Shown here one piece after another: positions 34,838 to 47,700 of a DNA stretch of 64,000 nucleotides. Under the pieces are notes generated by a model. The model saw only the letters and a program-made list of their open reading frames with translations. It had not been told where the DNA came from and ran no database searches. Origin of the DNA: Mauremys mutica (lineage: Eukaryota > Chordata > Testudines > Geoemydidae); contig NW_025422883.1 of the NCBI RefSeq assembly GCF_020497125.1, forward strand, positions 248,001 through 312,000, read 5' to 3'. How positions within the stretch are numbered: the first letter of the stretch is position 1; each line of letters starts with the position of its first letter. A program made the position numbers and the translations under genes.

Positions 34838-35905
34838 CGGTCAAAAAAGCAAACAGGATGTTAGGAATTGTTAAAAAGGGGATAGAGAATAAGACGGAGA
34901 ATATCTTATTGCCCTTATATAAATCAATAGTACGCCCACATCTCGAATACTGTGTACAGATGTGGTCTCCTCACCTCAAAGAAGATATACTGGTATTAGA
35001 AAAGGTTCAGAGAAGGGCAACTAAAATGATGAGGGGTTTGGCGAGGGTCCCATATGAGGAGAGATTAAAGAGGCTGGGACTCTTCAGCTTGGAAAAGAGG
35101 AGACTAAGGGGGGATATGATAGAGGTCTATACAATCATGAGTGATGTGGAGAAAGTGGATAAGGAAAAGTTATTTACTTGTTCCCATCAGGGGCGGCTCT
35201 AGGAATTTGGCCGCCCCAAGCACGGCGGCATGCCGCAGGGGGGCGCTCTGGCAGTCGCCGGTCCCGCGGCTCCGGTGGACCTCCTGCAGACGTGCCTGCA
35301 GAGGGTGCGCTGGTCCCGCGGCTCTGGTGGAGCATCCGCAGGCACGCCTGCAGGAGGTCCACCCGAGCTGCGGGACCAGCGAACCCTCCGCAGTCATGCC
35401 TGCAGGAGGTCCACCGGAGCCGGAGGACCGGCGACTGGCAAAATGCCGTCCCAAGCGCGCACTTGGCGCGCTGGGGTCTGGAGCCAGCCCTGGTTCCCAT
35501 AATACAAGAACTAGGGGTCACCAAATGAAATTAATAGGCAGCAGGTTTAAAACAAATAAAAGGAAGTTCTTCTTCACGCAGCGCACAGTCAACTTGTGGA
35601 ACTCCTTGCCTGAGGAGGTTGTGAAGGCTAGGACTATAACAATGTTTAAAAGGGGACTGGATAAATTCATGGTGGCTAAGTCCACAAATGGCTATTAGCC
35701 AGGCTGGGTAAGGAATGGTGTCCCTAGCCTCTGTTCGTCAGAGGATGGAGATGGATGGCAGGAGAGAGATCACTTGATCATTGCCTGTTAGGTTCACTCC
35801 CTCTGGGGCACCTGGCATTGGCCACCGTCGGCAGACAGGACACTGGGCTGGATGGACCTTTGGTCTGACCCAGTCTGGCCGTTCCTATGTTCTTAGGTTC
35901 GCATG
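34838..35905 (+). mobile_element. CR1 LINE, RT C-terminus and 3' UTR, split by a hAT
   Basis: The reverse-transcriptase tail reads [44 protein letters not shown] and [18 protein letters not shown] up to 35187. It resumes after the insertion at 35493 with NTRTRGHQMKLIGSRFKTN and FFTQRTVNLWNSLPEEVV. The 3' UTR ends in CTGGGCTGGATGGACCTTTG and GTTCCTATGTTCTTAGG. Apart from the insertion the frame is nearly intact, so this is one of the younger CR1 copies here. Confidence 0.92.
35188..35492. mobile_element. 305-bp nonautonomous hAT with perfect 8-bp duplication
   Basis: Termini CAGGGGCGGCTCTAG and, on the other strand, CAGGGCTGGCTCCAG. It is flanked by identical 8-bp GTTCCCAT at 35180-35187 and 35493-35500. 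It lies inside the CR1, whose sequence continues seamlessly after removing the element and one duplication. The interior is a set of alternating-orientation repeats around CCTGCAGGAGGTCCACC and GCGGGACC. A 124-bp relative lies at 38603-38726. Confidence 0.92.
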
Positions 35906-37940
35906 CTGAGACTGAGAAGGGGCAGGACCCCAGGGACTATGGACAAAGGGGTTCACATTAGCGGCCATCCCCCTTCCCCAGGGCTCAGACACCCCCCTCG
36001 CACTGGGGTGGGGTCAGTAGAGCCAGGCCTCTCGGGGGGGGGGATCTGTCACACCCCGAGAGACGGCGCTATGCCGGTGTACGCTCCCAGCGGAGACCAG
36101 CCCTCAGGCAGCACCTTCCACAGCAGCACCGGGGGCTGGTTCCCCTGGGCAAAGGCTGACTTGGGGGGTCTGCACCCCTCACATAGCTGTGAGCCTTGGG
36201 AATGGAGGTTTCTGAAGCGCACCCCCAAAGCCCTGAGGAAGGCAACATGGAGTCTGGGGCTGACGGAAGCGCCAGGCTGGTTCCCCCACCTCCCCGGTAT
36301 TTGCTAACATGCAAATTAATCTGTTCCCGCCCTCTCCAAGCCAATGACTGGCCACCTGGCATGCGATTGCCACTGGGCTGCGATGCCGCCTGGCTGGAGG
36401 CGCTGGCTCGGCCTTTGGGCGAAACCTGCTTCCCGCTCCCAGCCCGGCTGGTGAAACACAGGTTAGTTCCAGGTTTCCTTTATATTTGCATGGGCCCGCG
36501 GGGGGGTATCGTCCCGACACCAGGGTATTAACGAGCAGCAGGTCATTAGCTCTCAAGCGATTAATGAGCTGGGCTACACTGGACTGGTCAGACCGGCCGA
36601 ACCTCACTGCAGCTGCCACTGAGCCCATTGGGGACGGGGTTCACCGCCCTGCCTTTGCCAGAGCCGGGATTCTAAGCAGGCCCTGAGGAGGTGGTGGTGA
36701 CCCAGGGTGGTGTCAATACGGGGCCACGTGAGGAAATTGCTGGTTTCCGGCTGCTTTTTCAACACATACAAAAGTCCATACAAAACACTCCACTGAAAGA
36801 CCGTTACGATGGTCACAAAGTCAAACACTCAACACTTACGAAAGGGCACAATGAAGGTTGCCTGTGCAGCCTTAACCTGTGTCCCGTGTGCACCTGTGTC
36901 ATGACAGTCCACAAGGACATGGTCACACGCTGTTCTCCCCCAGAGCCCGCCTCTGGCAGGGCACAGGCTGGGCCTGCTCCGGGGCAGGCCTGTAGGACCT
37001 GCCTCGTTTGCTGCAGCCACTGGCTGTGCCGTGAGTGAGGCAGGGACTGCAGGAGGAGGAAGGACGATCCCGCAGTCGAGTGCTGCCCTGGAGCACTGGA
37101 GTCTGTCCCTGCCACAGAGTTCCTGTGAGACGCTGGGCACGTCACTTAATCAAGCTTTCCCCTGGGAGTTACTAACTGTGTGTGCCCCTGGGCTCTGAAA
37201 CACGCTGCGGATGTGCTGCAGCTGAAATCAATAGCGCTGGGCTTTGTATAACGAACGTGCTGCAAGGCGACAGATTCGGAAGAAGTCAGGTACTCGGTGC
37301 CTCAGGGGCACCCAAACTTAGTGGATATTTTTGGCTGGAAGCTCCAGGTCTCAGGCCTCCGTCTCTACAATGGAACTTACCCCCCACCCCCCCATCTCAT
37401 CTCACGGGGGCTGTGACAATAAATCAGAGCGTGGGCACTGCTGGGATCCCACAGTGGTAAGCACCACAGAGGAAAGAGTATTTCTGTCTTCGGAGCAGGG
37501 TTCAGACAGGGGACAAGACGTAAGGCGGGCGGGCGGGGGGGGGGCAGACTGAACAACGAGGGGAAAACAGCCGCGAGTAGCTGCTCATTCAGTGAGACCG
37601 TCCCTCCTGCGCACGGAACGAGACGGCGAGTGGCAGAAAACCGGTGCGTGCTCGTGTCCTTGCAGGCAGTGATAACGCTAATGCCCCGGGGACGCGTGCG
37701 AGGGCTGCACAGGCAGGCTTCATCCCAACATTTCCTGACTTCTGAGCACCGGAATTTGCAACCTCACTAACGTGCTTTTAACACAGTCTGTGTTTCGATC
37801 TCTCACGTCTCACACCATGGGGACTGTTCCCACAGAGAGGAGACAAGCCCGAGGGGACCCTCCGGGGCGGGCTAGAGGCGGGAGATGAGGAGAACAGAAG
37901 CTCGCAGAGTCACAGCACGGGAACAAGGGGATACTCCATT
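35906..37940. other. Unassigned intergenic DNA
   Basis: No gene or repeat recognised. A GC-rich poly-G stretch lies near 37535. Confidence 0.35.
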
Positions 37941-38310
37941 AAATTAAAAGGGGGCAATTCAAAATGGATATAAGGAAGCCCTGTGGAACTCACTGCCACA
38001 GGAAGTCACCACCATCAAGAATTTAGCAAGATTCAGAGAGGACTGGGCAGCCCCAATCTCCAGAGCGCTCAGATGGGTAACACAATTTGGGCAGGGATAT
38101 TAACCTCCTGCTCCAGGGCTCGAGCCGATCTCTATCGATTCGAGACCAGGATCAGACCTAACGGGGTGAAGGGCTGATTATTCCACTGCTGGGCTCTTGC
38201 CCCCTCCTCTGAAGTGGCTAGTGGTGGCCACTGGAAAAGACAGGGCTGGGCGAGATGGACCTCGGCTCTGATCCCGACCCGCAGTCCCTGTGTTCCTGCG
38301 GGCCCCCGAC
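37941..38310 (+). mobile_element. Old CR1/L3-like 3'-end fragment
   Basis: Shows the GTGGAACTCACTGCCACAGG block of the RT C-terminal tail (WNSLP region), then a decayed 3' UTR ending around GGGCGAGATGGACCTCGG and CCCTGTGTTCCTG. Strongly diverged. Confidence 0.55.
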
Positions 38311-38602
38311 GAGACAGACAGAGAGGGGCCCTGAACTCCCAGATGCTCCTTGCCCTGCGCACAGCACTGATCCATAACGATGAGACTCAAGAACCTTCTC
38401 CTTTTTCTCCCTTTGAGTTAAGGAGGCTCCGTTCCCTTCTGGACCCTCCTCGTCGGGGGTTACGTCAGTCCCCCCGGTATGGCAGAACCCCCCTTCCCAG
38501 TCCCCTGCTCACTGGTATGGGACGTTCCTCCTGTCCAGCCGCGGATCAGCGTCCCCAGGGAGGGGCATGAGCTCAGAGCCCTCAGAACAGGAGCCCTGCC
38601 GA

Positions 38603-38726
38603 CAGGGCTGGCTCCAGGGTTTCTGCCGGACTGAGAGACCCGACGCCAAATAGCCCGATGTGCCGCCCCTTCCCCTTGGCCGCCCCAAGCACCTGCTTGC
38701 TGAGCTGGTGCCTGGAGCCGGCCCTG
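38603..38726. mobile_element. 124-bp deleted relative of the 35188 hAT
   Basis: Ends CAGGGCTGGCTCCAGG and CCTGGAGCCGGCCCTG form a 16-bp inverted repeat with one mismatch. The inside keeps GGCCGCCCCAAGCA, also present in the 35188 element. Flanking octamers CCTGCCGA and CCAACTGA match at 5 of 8 only. Confidence 0.65.
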
Positions 38727-39285
38727 CCAACTGAGCCAGGCCTCCCCCCGCCCCCAGCACTATCCCAGACTGCCTGCAGCATGGGCCGAGCAGTGCTGCT
38801 TGTGTTCCTTTCCTGTGCCCAGACCTGCCGGGCACAAGCTGGGGGTAACAGCCCAACAGATTCGAGGCCTCATCTTTAGCATGCACCTTTCCAAACTGCT
38901 CGTCAGCTCACGGGACACCCCAGCAATAACCATCTAACGCCTCCCTCCTCGCGAGCCCTTCTCAGGGCGTCTGGAACTCACCTGCACAGCCCGGAGTCCA
39001 GCCCACAAAATCCCGCGGGTGAGCAGGACTTAACAATCCGCCCTCCTCGCGTGCGGTGCGGCTCCCTGGCAGCCTTCCGCCCGTCAGGCCAGCCCCAGGC
39101 TCCAGCAAAACATCCTCTTCCTCTTGCCCTTCCTCTGTCCCCTTCTCCCACCTCGGGCTCAGGCCGCTCCCACCGGAGACCCCGCTGGGCGTGGGCCGTA
39201 CTGGCCTCAGAGGTTTGGTTTCTTTTCCTGAGGTGCCCGAGGCGTCGCCTCACTGTCTGGTGTGACGGGCAAGGCCAGATGGTGT
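38727..39285. other. Unassigned intergenic DNA
   Basis: Nothing recognised. Confidence 0.35.
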
Positions 39286-39812
39286 GACAAAGTGGGGGAG
39301 TTTCTTGTTTTTCCTTGTTTCCTATGGGGGATTTTCTTGGTTTTCCTATGGTTTGCGGGCACAGGGGGTGGGACTCACTTTCCCTAGGTGCTACAGGTTT
39401 AACGAGGTGATGGGAGAGGGAGTTGGTTGTTACAGAGGACCAGGGAGGGAACTTGGGACCCCAACCACTGGTGTTACAGCTCAGAGAGATGCAGCTCCAG
39501 GAGGTGGAGGCGTGTGATGTTGTGAGTGTAATACAATATCTCCTTGAAAGGTGACAGGGCCAGAAGGAGTTAATTACCTCCCAGACTGACCTGCCCCAGG
39601 GCCGAACTTTAGAGACTGGTTAGGAAGATCTGTAAATGACCAGAGCTTTGAAACGCAGCCGGCATTGGTAGAGGTAGAAGGGGAGGTGTTTGCTCAGGGC
39701 TTGGGATGTCAGCAACCAAGTCTTGTCTATTGCTAGAGCTTTGATTCAAAGATCAACAAAGGAATATTAACATTTAGGAAGATACTTGAGGGAAATAGTA
39801 TTATTGTCTATA
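39286..39812 (+). mobile_element. LTR fragments, including family C 5' part
   Basis: 39513-39812 matches the reverse complement of 11739-12046 in the family C LTR closely, from TGTGATGTTGTGAGTGTAAT to about GGAAATAGTATTATTGTCTA. It then stops, so it is truncated. The DNA just upstream, starting TGTGACAAAGTGGGGGAG at 39286, has an LTR-like start reminiscent of family A but different beyond it. It may be a second LTR type or adjoining proviral DNA. Confidence 0.65.
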
Positions 39813-40214
39813 TGCAGGGCCAGTGCAAGGAAGTTTTGTGCCCTGGGCCCCCCCCAGGTTCCCCACCCCCCCATCAAGGGAGGCCCCCCCGCAGCAGCTA
39901 CCCCCCCCCACGGCAGCTAACCGCGCCCGGGGAGACTCCCCCCGACCCTTCCGGCTTGGGAAACCAACACAGCCCAGGCCTTCGGGGGAGGGGGGGGTCA
40001 GCTGCCACCCCAGAGGTGGGGTCGTCAGTGGCAGGGAGACCCGGGCCTCCGCTACTCCACTGGGTCCCAGCCCTGGGCCCTAACAGTGGAGGGGAATCCT
40101 GCCAAAACACGCTGACTCACTCTCCGGCAGGAAAACCACTGAAGTCTAGTTCTTCAGGACTATTTCCTACCAGTCTGGGTGTAGGGCTCTGTATCCAAAA
40201 GTCATTGGTCTCCC
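39813..40214. other. C-rich non-coding DNA
   Basis: C-rich low-complexity sequence leading into the 42-bp minisatellite. No gene seen. Confidence 0.35.
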
Positions 40215-41200
40215 AGGGGCGCTCGCCTGACGGCTGGTCCCGGCAACTCCGTCCGCGGGACGCTCGTCGGACAACAGTCCCGGGTGCTCCGTCCTCAGGG
40301 CGCTCGCCTGACAGTGGTTCCCGGCAGCCCCGTCCCCGGGGCGCTCGCCTGACGGCCGGTCCCGGCCGCTCCGTCCCCGGGGCACTCGCCTGACGGCCGG
40401 TCCCGGCCGCTCCGTCCCCGGGGCGCTCGCCTGACGGCCGGTCCCGGCTGCTCCGTCCCCGGGGCGCTCGCCTGACAGTGGTTCTCGGCAGCCCCGTCCC
40501 CGGGGCGCTCGCCTGACGGCCGGTCCCGGCCGCTCCGTCCCCGGGGCGCTCGCCTGACGGCTGGTCCCGGCCGCTCCGTCCGCGGGGCGCTCGCCTGACG
40601 GCAGTCCCGGGTGCTCCGTCCTCAGGGCGCTCGCCTGACAGTGGTTCTCGGCAGCCCCGTCCCCGGGGCGCTCGCCTGACGGCCGGTCCCGGCCGCTCCG
40701 TCCCCGGGGCGCTCGCCTGACGGCCGGTCCCGGCCGCTCCGTCCCCGGGGTGCTCATCGGACGACAGTCCCGGCAGCTCCGTCCTCAGGGCGCTCGTCTG
40801 ATGGCCGTTCCCGGCAGCTCTGTCCGCGGGGCGCTCACCTGACGGCCGTTCCTGGCAGCTCCTCAGGGCACTCGTCGGACGGCGGTTCCTGGCAGCTCCA
40901 TCCTCGGGGCGCTCGTCGGACGGCGGTTCCTGGCAGCTCCGTCCCCGGGGTGCTCATCGGACGACAGTCCCGGCAGCTCCGTCCTCAGGGCGCTCGTCTG
41001 ATGGCCGTTCCCGGCAGCTCTGTCCGCGGGGCGCTCGCCTGACGGCCGTTCCTGGCAGCTCCTCGGGGCACTCGTCGGACGGCGGTTCCTGGCAGCTCCA
41101 TCCTCGGGGCGCTCGTCGGACGGCGGTTCCTGGCAGCTCCATCCTCGGGGCGCTCGTCAGACGGCGGTTCCTGGCAGCTCCTCGGGACACTCGTGTGTCT
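40215..41200. repeat. Minisatellite, 42-bp unit, about 23 copies
   Basis: The unit reads GGGCGCTCGCCTGACGGCCG, then GTCCCGGCCGCTCCGTCCCC, then GG. The unit is a multiple of three and lacks stops, so it opens long Arg/Gly/Pro-rich frames on the minus strand (40167-40757, 40954-41226). Variant units (GTTCCTGGCAGCTCC, CTCATCGGACGACAG) recur in order, showing higher-order duplication. It is CpG-dense despite being a repeat. Confidence 0.95.
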
Positions 41201-43710
41201 CCTCCAGCTGCAGGGCACAGCTCCATTCGGGGGCAAGTCCAGGATCCTATTGAGATCCCAGCTCCCTTGAAGAGACGTCTGCTCCCTCCAGGGCTCTCCT
41301 TTTACACTGCCTGTCCCGCGCCGGTGTGGGGGTGCATTTAGCTCTGCCCAGGGGGAGCGTAGTGGTCCCTCGCTCTCCAGTCTGGAGGGACGCCACTTCG
41401 CCTCACTACAGCCAGGAACACACAAATACATGTCCCCTGGGCTGATGCAACAGGCTAGGGCCATTCTAGAGCTCCCACGGTCTGGCCCATCTCAGTGTAA
41501 CACCTTTCTGAGGTTTCCGTTTTAAACACAAAATATAACATGATCCCCCAAAGATGCCACATGCAGTTGCAATATCTGTCCCAGCAACTGCTACAGAAAA
41601 TGCCTGAGTCTGAGCTGGCTGGGAGCTGGAGCAGGGTAAGGAAGGGGCAGAGGCTGGAGGTGGGTGAGGGTGTCTCAGGCCTTCCCCTTTCATCCCTTCC
41701 AGGTCCCAGTGCTGCCGTCATTCCCAGGCACAGGGGAGTAGACAGGATGTTTGCCAGGCTATTTTCAGTGGCATTGATTTGGAGACGCCAGTTGCAGTAA
41801 TGGATGCAGCCCTGTCTGAGCAAAGATTCTGTTCCCACCCAGCCACCGCCGGGGAAACACACTCGAGGGGCTGCTTCCCCCTGGGCGGTTAGAGAGCCTG
41901 CACCATGGGGTTTGCCCTCGCCACCCTGGACAGCGCTGTGTGTTCCAGCAGGTAGCTAGGGAGTTCCCGGCCCCCAGGAGTTCCCATATCCCTAGGAACT
42001 GGTTCAGGGTGTTCCCATGGCTCTGGCTGCAGTATCTTCTTTCATTCCCATTCCTCTTTGTGGTGGATTGAGGACTGTGCCAGAATTTAAGCTGTTGCTT
42101 TAAGAGCTGGGTTCCCCCACCCCAACCTTTCCAGATCCTGCCTGCAGGCTTGCGTGTTCTATAGCAAAGCATTCGATTGGAATCAGTCTGAAAAGAGCCA
42201 GTTCAAAGCAGGGAGGAGGGGGTGAGCTGTGCCTCTCTGTAGGGAGCAGCCTGTTTTGTTTCTCTCTGCTTTGGGGTTCTTGTGCGTTTTGACTTATAAG
42301 AAATAGGGTCACATTGCAACCGTCCAGCACAAGTATTTTGTGTTTGTAAGCTATTTTTTCTAGTTGTACACTCATTTCACCGTCATCCCAGTTCCCCCTC
42401 CCTGGCTGCATCAGGCTGTCTGACACATGGTGACTTCTCTCCTATAGATCATGCCCTTCGGCAGTGATGTTCCCCCTAGGAGAACCATCCCATCAGGCAT
42501 CAGTTGGGTCCCTGAAGGATGAGCTGCCGGTCAGTATCAGCATTTGAGCCTTGTGTCCATCTCCTGACGCTCGTGTATAAATTCATGCCCATTTTTAATT
42601 CCGACTACTGCTTTCCAGAACGCCGGCACTCTCCCCCCAGGGCAGGGTCTGTGAGCCCTCAGCCAACACGATGGCCTCCATGGGACACCGCCAACTCAGG
42701 AACCTCTGGCACGAACGGCTGGCGCGTGGTCAATTAGCACCTACCACTGTTAGTTCTTCCTTGAATTTATTTTTAATTATCCCTTGTCCTATTAGCATCA
42801 TTGGGAAGCGGAGGCCCTGACTCCGGGAGGAGAGGCACCCGGAAAGGGAGGGAATGCCACCCCCCCGAGGATAATGCTCCACAAGGGCAGAGTTTGGAGT
42901 TTAATGTACCTACCCCACATCATTCGGAAGCTTAGTTGCTGGGCCTTTAGCTGAGCTATGATGTGGAGCTGCCAACTGGTGCTGTAGGTCTGTTGCTGAG
43001 GAGAAACACTGGTCCCCCAGTGAGCAAGTGTCAGGGTTGTACAGTTCCAGAACCTCACTGCAACACGACTCTGACGGCAGTTTTCACTGTTTAAGTTCAT
43101 TTCACCCCCTCTTGTGGTGTTTATTAGTCATAGCTACCCCCAGCGATGCATTACGAGATTGGGGTTGGGTTTGCATGGGCAAGTTTGTGTTGTTTTCCAG
43201 AAATCCTGAAGCTGTTTAGCATGCAGCAAAAATGGCAAATAGCAACATGTTGCAATATACTAACATGAAATGTTTTCACATCCCATATTCTGAATTGTCA
43301 TCAGCGTGTCTCACAAGGGAGCAATAGTTTTTTATATTTTCAATTGAAATTTGCTGACCGGCTCTCTCAGTGAAACGTGCCCCAGGGCCCGGCAATCGCT
43401 GCGCAGTGGTAGATATGAATTGCTCCTGTAATGCTTCTGTACAGACAATCTAGCTGCCTGGTAGAACGTTTCAATGTGTAATTGCCTAGCATGCAATAAC
43501 AGCCTTTGAAATAGTCTAAAAACTGGCTTTTGAATTCCGTGACATGCACAGTTCAGTGTTAGAGACAACACTGTGCAGCTTCGATCAAAGTGCTCACTAC
43601 GAAAAAATGGCAGTTTGGATACTAACATATCGAGCTAACGTAGCACAAGTCTGGTGTGACGTTATTGATATAAATTGGGACCATATAGAACATGGGTTGC
43701 AACCAAGGTC
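41201..43710. other. Unassigned DNA, possibly old LTR pieces
   Basis: No gene seen. The stretch at about 42050-42380, with TTTGACTTATAAGAAATAGG and GTTTGTAAGC, has the look of an old LTR R/U5 region, but I cannot delimit it. Confidence 0.3.
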
Positions 43711-44714
43711 CTGTAGTGGCACCAAATCTTAAGTAAAGGGGGTCATATAAGGTGTCTAAGACCAGGTTCTGGGTTGCTGGTTAGGATTATGCTGTCTGTA
43801 TGTCTGTGTATCATTTTGTAGTTGAAGTTATAAGTATTGGCTCTGTACTGTCTGTATTTTGTATTATGCTCTGCTTCTGGGAAATATCCCAGACAAGCTG
43901 GTGTTAGCCCTGCCTAGCTGGCTTGATGGCCCATTAAGGACCATCAGCTACACAATTGACCCATGGAGAGAAGGCAGACACGCCTTGTGACTCAGCAAAG
44001 TGCAGGGACTTGTCCATGTGACTCCAGACTCCATTTTGCTGTAATTTTCCACAGTGAGGACAAAGAGATTCTTACACCTGGAAAAGTCTATATAAGGCTG
44101 ATGCATCATCTCCATCTGGTCTTCAATCCTGCTTCTGCCCTCTGGAGGGACTTTGCTACAAACTGAAGCTCTACACAAGGGACTGAATGACCCATCCCAG
44201 CGGGGGATGTTCCAGAGACTTAATTTGAACCTGCAGTTTACTCCATCACTGCTGCAAGCCTGAACTAAGAACTTTGCCATCACTGTATGTAATTGATTCC
44301 ATTTAACCAATTCTACCTCTCATCTCTACCTTTTTCCCTTTGTAAATAAACCTTTAGATTTTAGATTCTAAAGGATTGGCAACAGCGTGATTTGTGGGTA
44401 AGATCTGATGTGTATAGAACCTTTTCCTTTTATTGGGGTGAACCTTTTCCTTTTATTGGGGTGTTGGTTTTCATAACCATTCATCCCCAGGACGAGTGCA
44501 CTGGTGGTGATGCTGGGAGACTGGAGTGTCTAAGGAAATTGCTTGTGTGACTTGTGGTTAGCCAGTGGGGTGAGACCAAAGTCCTTTTTGTCTGGCTGGT
44601 TTGGTTTGCCTTAGAGGTGGAAAAACCCCAGCCTAGGGCTGTGACTGCCCAGTTTAAGCAATTGGTCCTGAATTGGCACTCTCAGTTGGGTCCCGCCAGA
44701 ATCGCTCCGTCACG
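43711..44714 (+). mobile_element. LTR-like element (family D)
   Basis: Contains a TATATAAGGC stretch near 44090, an AATAAA at 44345-44350 followed by CCTTTAGATTTTAGATTC, and a terminus GCCAGAATCGCTCCGTCAC near 44696-44714. This organisation (TATA, poly(A) signal, CA-type end) fits an LTR read on the plus strand, and the 3' half matches a turtle LTR type I remember. A short tandem duplication of ACCTTTTCCTTTTATTGGGG lies near 44420-44462. The 5' end and target duplication are not established. Confidence 0.6.
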
Positions 44715-47700
44715 GAGACTTGTACACAGTGAAAAATGGCGGTAGTGATGGTGGTAACGTTAGCAACATACGTTGGGAACTCCACCCCGCAGGGAAGTTA
44801 CGGTCTATGAAGACATGGAGGATACAAGCTCCTTAGAGCTTAGACTCTCCACAAACTTTGAAAAATGTGTTCTTTTGTCAAGAAAATCCAAAGAATGCCA
44901 AACACCACCAGTGCTGGGCAGAATTCGGTGCTGCTGGCAGCAGAAGGCAGGAGAGATGAAGTGTACTGATGGCTATTGGATGAGTTGTCTAGGTCAGAGG
45001 ATTTGCCATCAATGCTCCCGCATGAGAGCTGTGTCCAGAAACACACACACACGTCGAAGTTGGTGCATTTCAGAGTTGTCTTGAACCCAGGAAAGAAAAA
45101 GACACTAAATCAGAGACTGTGTTTATCTGCTTCTCTAGCTACCCCAGCAAGCCCGTCCTCCCAAGCCTGGGCCGGTTGCATTGTTTGCTTGAGAAAAACA
45201 AAACAGACAAGAAACTTCCTAAAATAGAAACCATTGAGACAGCACCAATCGAGAGAAGGCAGCACTCAGAAGAGATGATGTCACGTTGCGCAGAAGATCT
45301 GTGAAGACTTGATTGCTAAGGATGCAGTTTATCACTCATTTGCCTTTCTTCCCACTTGAGTAAAAGTAATCAAAGCAAAACCAGCTAGTTACAGTACAAT
45401 GGTCACCTTATGACACTGCATATTGTCAGCTGATTGAAGAGCTAGACAATGATCTTATGTACACCACCACGAAGGCTCTTCTCCTGTCCAAGGGGCTACA
45501 CAGATGGGAAGCCCTGCACTGGCCTCAGCTGCACACAGCACAAGCTATTCCAGGCAAGATTAGAAAAACACGGTGGTTCTGCAATTTCGTTCCATGCACA
45601 GCATGGACAAGGCAAGTCTACCTTTGCTCTAGGCAGCACAGTAACATCATCGGATCCTATCCTAGCCGCTAGCAAACTGAACCTGGCACGTAAGTCATCC
45701 AGGAGTTTGGTGGATGTTCTGGTGAGGGAGCCAGATGAGCCACTTTCAAATGACCAAGTGGTTTGTATAACCCCGCTTCCATCCTTCAGGCTGAAAGAGC
45801 CAAAATGAAGCCTCTGTATATTATTCAAAGCAGGTATTTGTAGTTTACTACTTTTGTCTCCAGCTGGTGCAGGAGTCAGTCCTTTGGTTGGTAGATAAAG
45901 GGGCACAACGGTCAGCCAGCAACGAGTACCAGGCTTCAGGAGACAGTCAGAGAAGGTGTCTCAAGTGCGGAGCACCTCCCATCAACAGTTCCAGAAAAAT
46001 CGCCCCACTGCACAGGCGCCTTGCTGCTCAGCCCCCCAGGAGTTTGGGCCTCGCAGTTTAATTGACAGACTGCACGTCCATGGGTCTGCATCAGTTATGA
46101 TGAGCTGAGATAGTTCATCAGCAGGGCTGCAAAAACTGCAGTGGACAGACTCCAGGGAGGTGTGTGTCACAGGGCACGTTGCTCACCGCCAGACGGGTGC
46201 CCCCTGTCCACGGCTTGCACACGGTCACTGCATCTGCCTGCAGTCCCTCTCGCACCCTCTTTGCAACTCAGCCCTCCAGCCGTGTCACCATCTGTGCTCC
46301 TGCCTTCTGGGGAATAGCACTGCAGTCCAGCCGTCCAGCCACTTCCCCAGTGACACGTTGGGGGAGACACCCAGGCCCATCCACTCCTCTGGGTCCCAGC
46401 CCAGGGACCCTGTAGATGGCCGCCACATGCTGTGTCCCTTCCAATTGCTGCAGCCCCAGCACCTTCTTCACTCTGGCCTCAGGTCCTCAGCCTGCCAGCC
46501 CTAGCCACCAGCCAGGAGCTCCCTCTCGCTCCCCAGGTCCCTGCCAGCAGCTGCTCTGTCCATGGTGCTGCACAACTCTCAGCCTGCTAGAGACAGTCCT
46601 GACTCCTTCAGCTCCCAGCAGCCACTGACCACCTCTGGCCCAGCAGCTTCTTTTATGTGAGTCCACTGAGCCCTGATTGCTTGCTCCCGGCAGCCCTTTC
46701 CTGATAGGCTCCGCCCAACACAGCCTCTCTAGGCTTGGAGGACTCACCTCCACTGCTCCCACCCAGGATTAACCCCTTTTACACTTATGTGGGGGAGACA
46801 TCCCATCTCAGCGTGTTCATTCCAAATGGAATTGTCCAACGTCCTGCTGGCATCAAGCTCACCCAGGAAGGAGACGCTAGCGCTCATGGACAGCAAGAAC
46901 GGCTTCCATTCAATGGCCAGAGCAGCATGTCCAGAGCAGCCTGCAACGTTAGCCCAGCCTCATGGGAACCACTGAGGCACTGCCTCTTCCCAGCCAATCA
47001 GAGGCGCTTGTGCGGGGTGCAGCGGGTGAAGCTGGGGCATCCCCCGCGCTCTCAGCAGAGATCGGAATAATGAACAAGATGCCGATAACGATGTTGACTA
47101 GAAATGTCACCAGTGCGATCACATTTCAATGATCCCCCTACACACCCGCAGTTTGTTTTGTTTGACTGTTGCTGTGATGCTTTGAGGTCACAAAGAAATC
47201 CAGTTGTGTGTCTCATCATAAACAGTCATTAAAAGTAACAGAAACAAAGGGAAACATTTCAAAGTGGTAATTTTAACATGTTGATGGGTCACCGTTGATC
47301 CCTGTTTCTATGGTAACGACACCCCTTGACAGCTCCACATCCCTCATCGTAAAGTAGACGTAATGAACTTTCGAGTGACATGAGGTGGGTGTAGGGAGGG
47401 GGTGCACTATGTCACCCGAATCGGTGGAGTCTGCTCGTCCCATCCCAATGGCATCAGAACTGGCAGCCGGCGACAGTCACTCATTTTCCTCCAGGCCTGT
47501 GCTGGGCTGTCACGGGGGCCTGTACTCACCGCTGGGGCTCCTCCGGGGAGTAGCGCCGCTCGGTCTGATTCCCCCAGCTGGCTCTCGTTCGCACTGTGGG
47601 GCCCCCTCTCGGGTGATCTGTCTCAGGCCATCTTCCGTTCTGCTGCCCAGATTGCACCACTTCCCCTGGCCTGCTGCTCTGGGTTCCAGCTCCGGGACCC

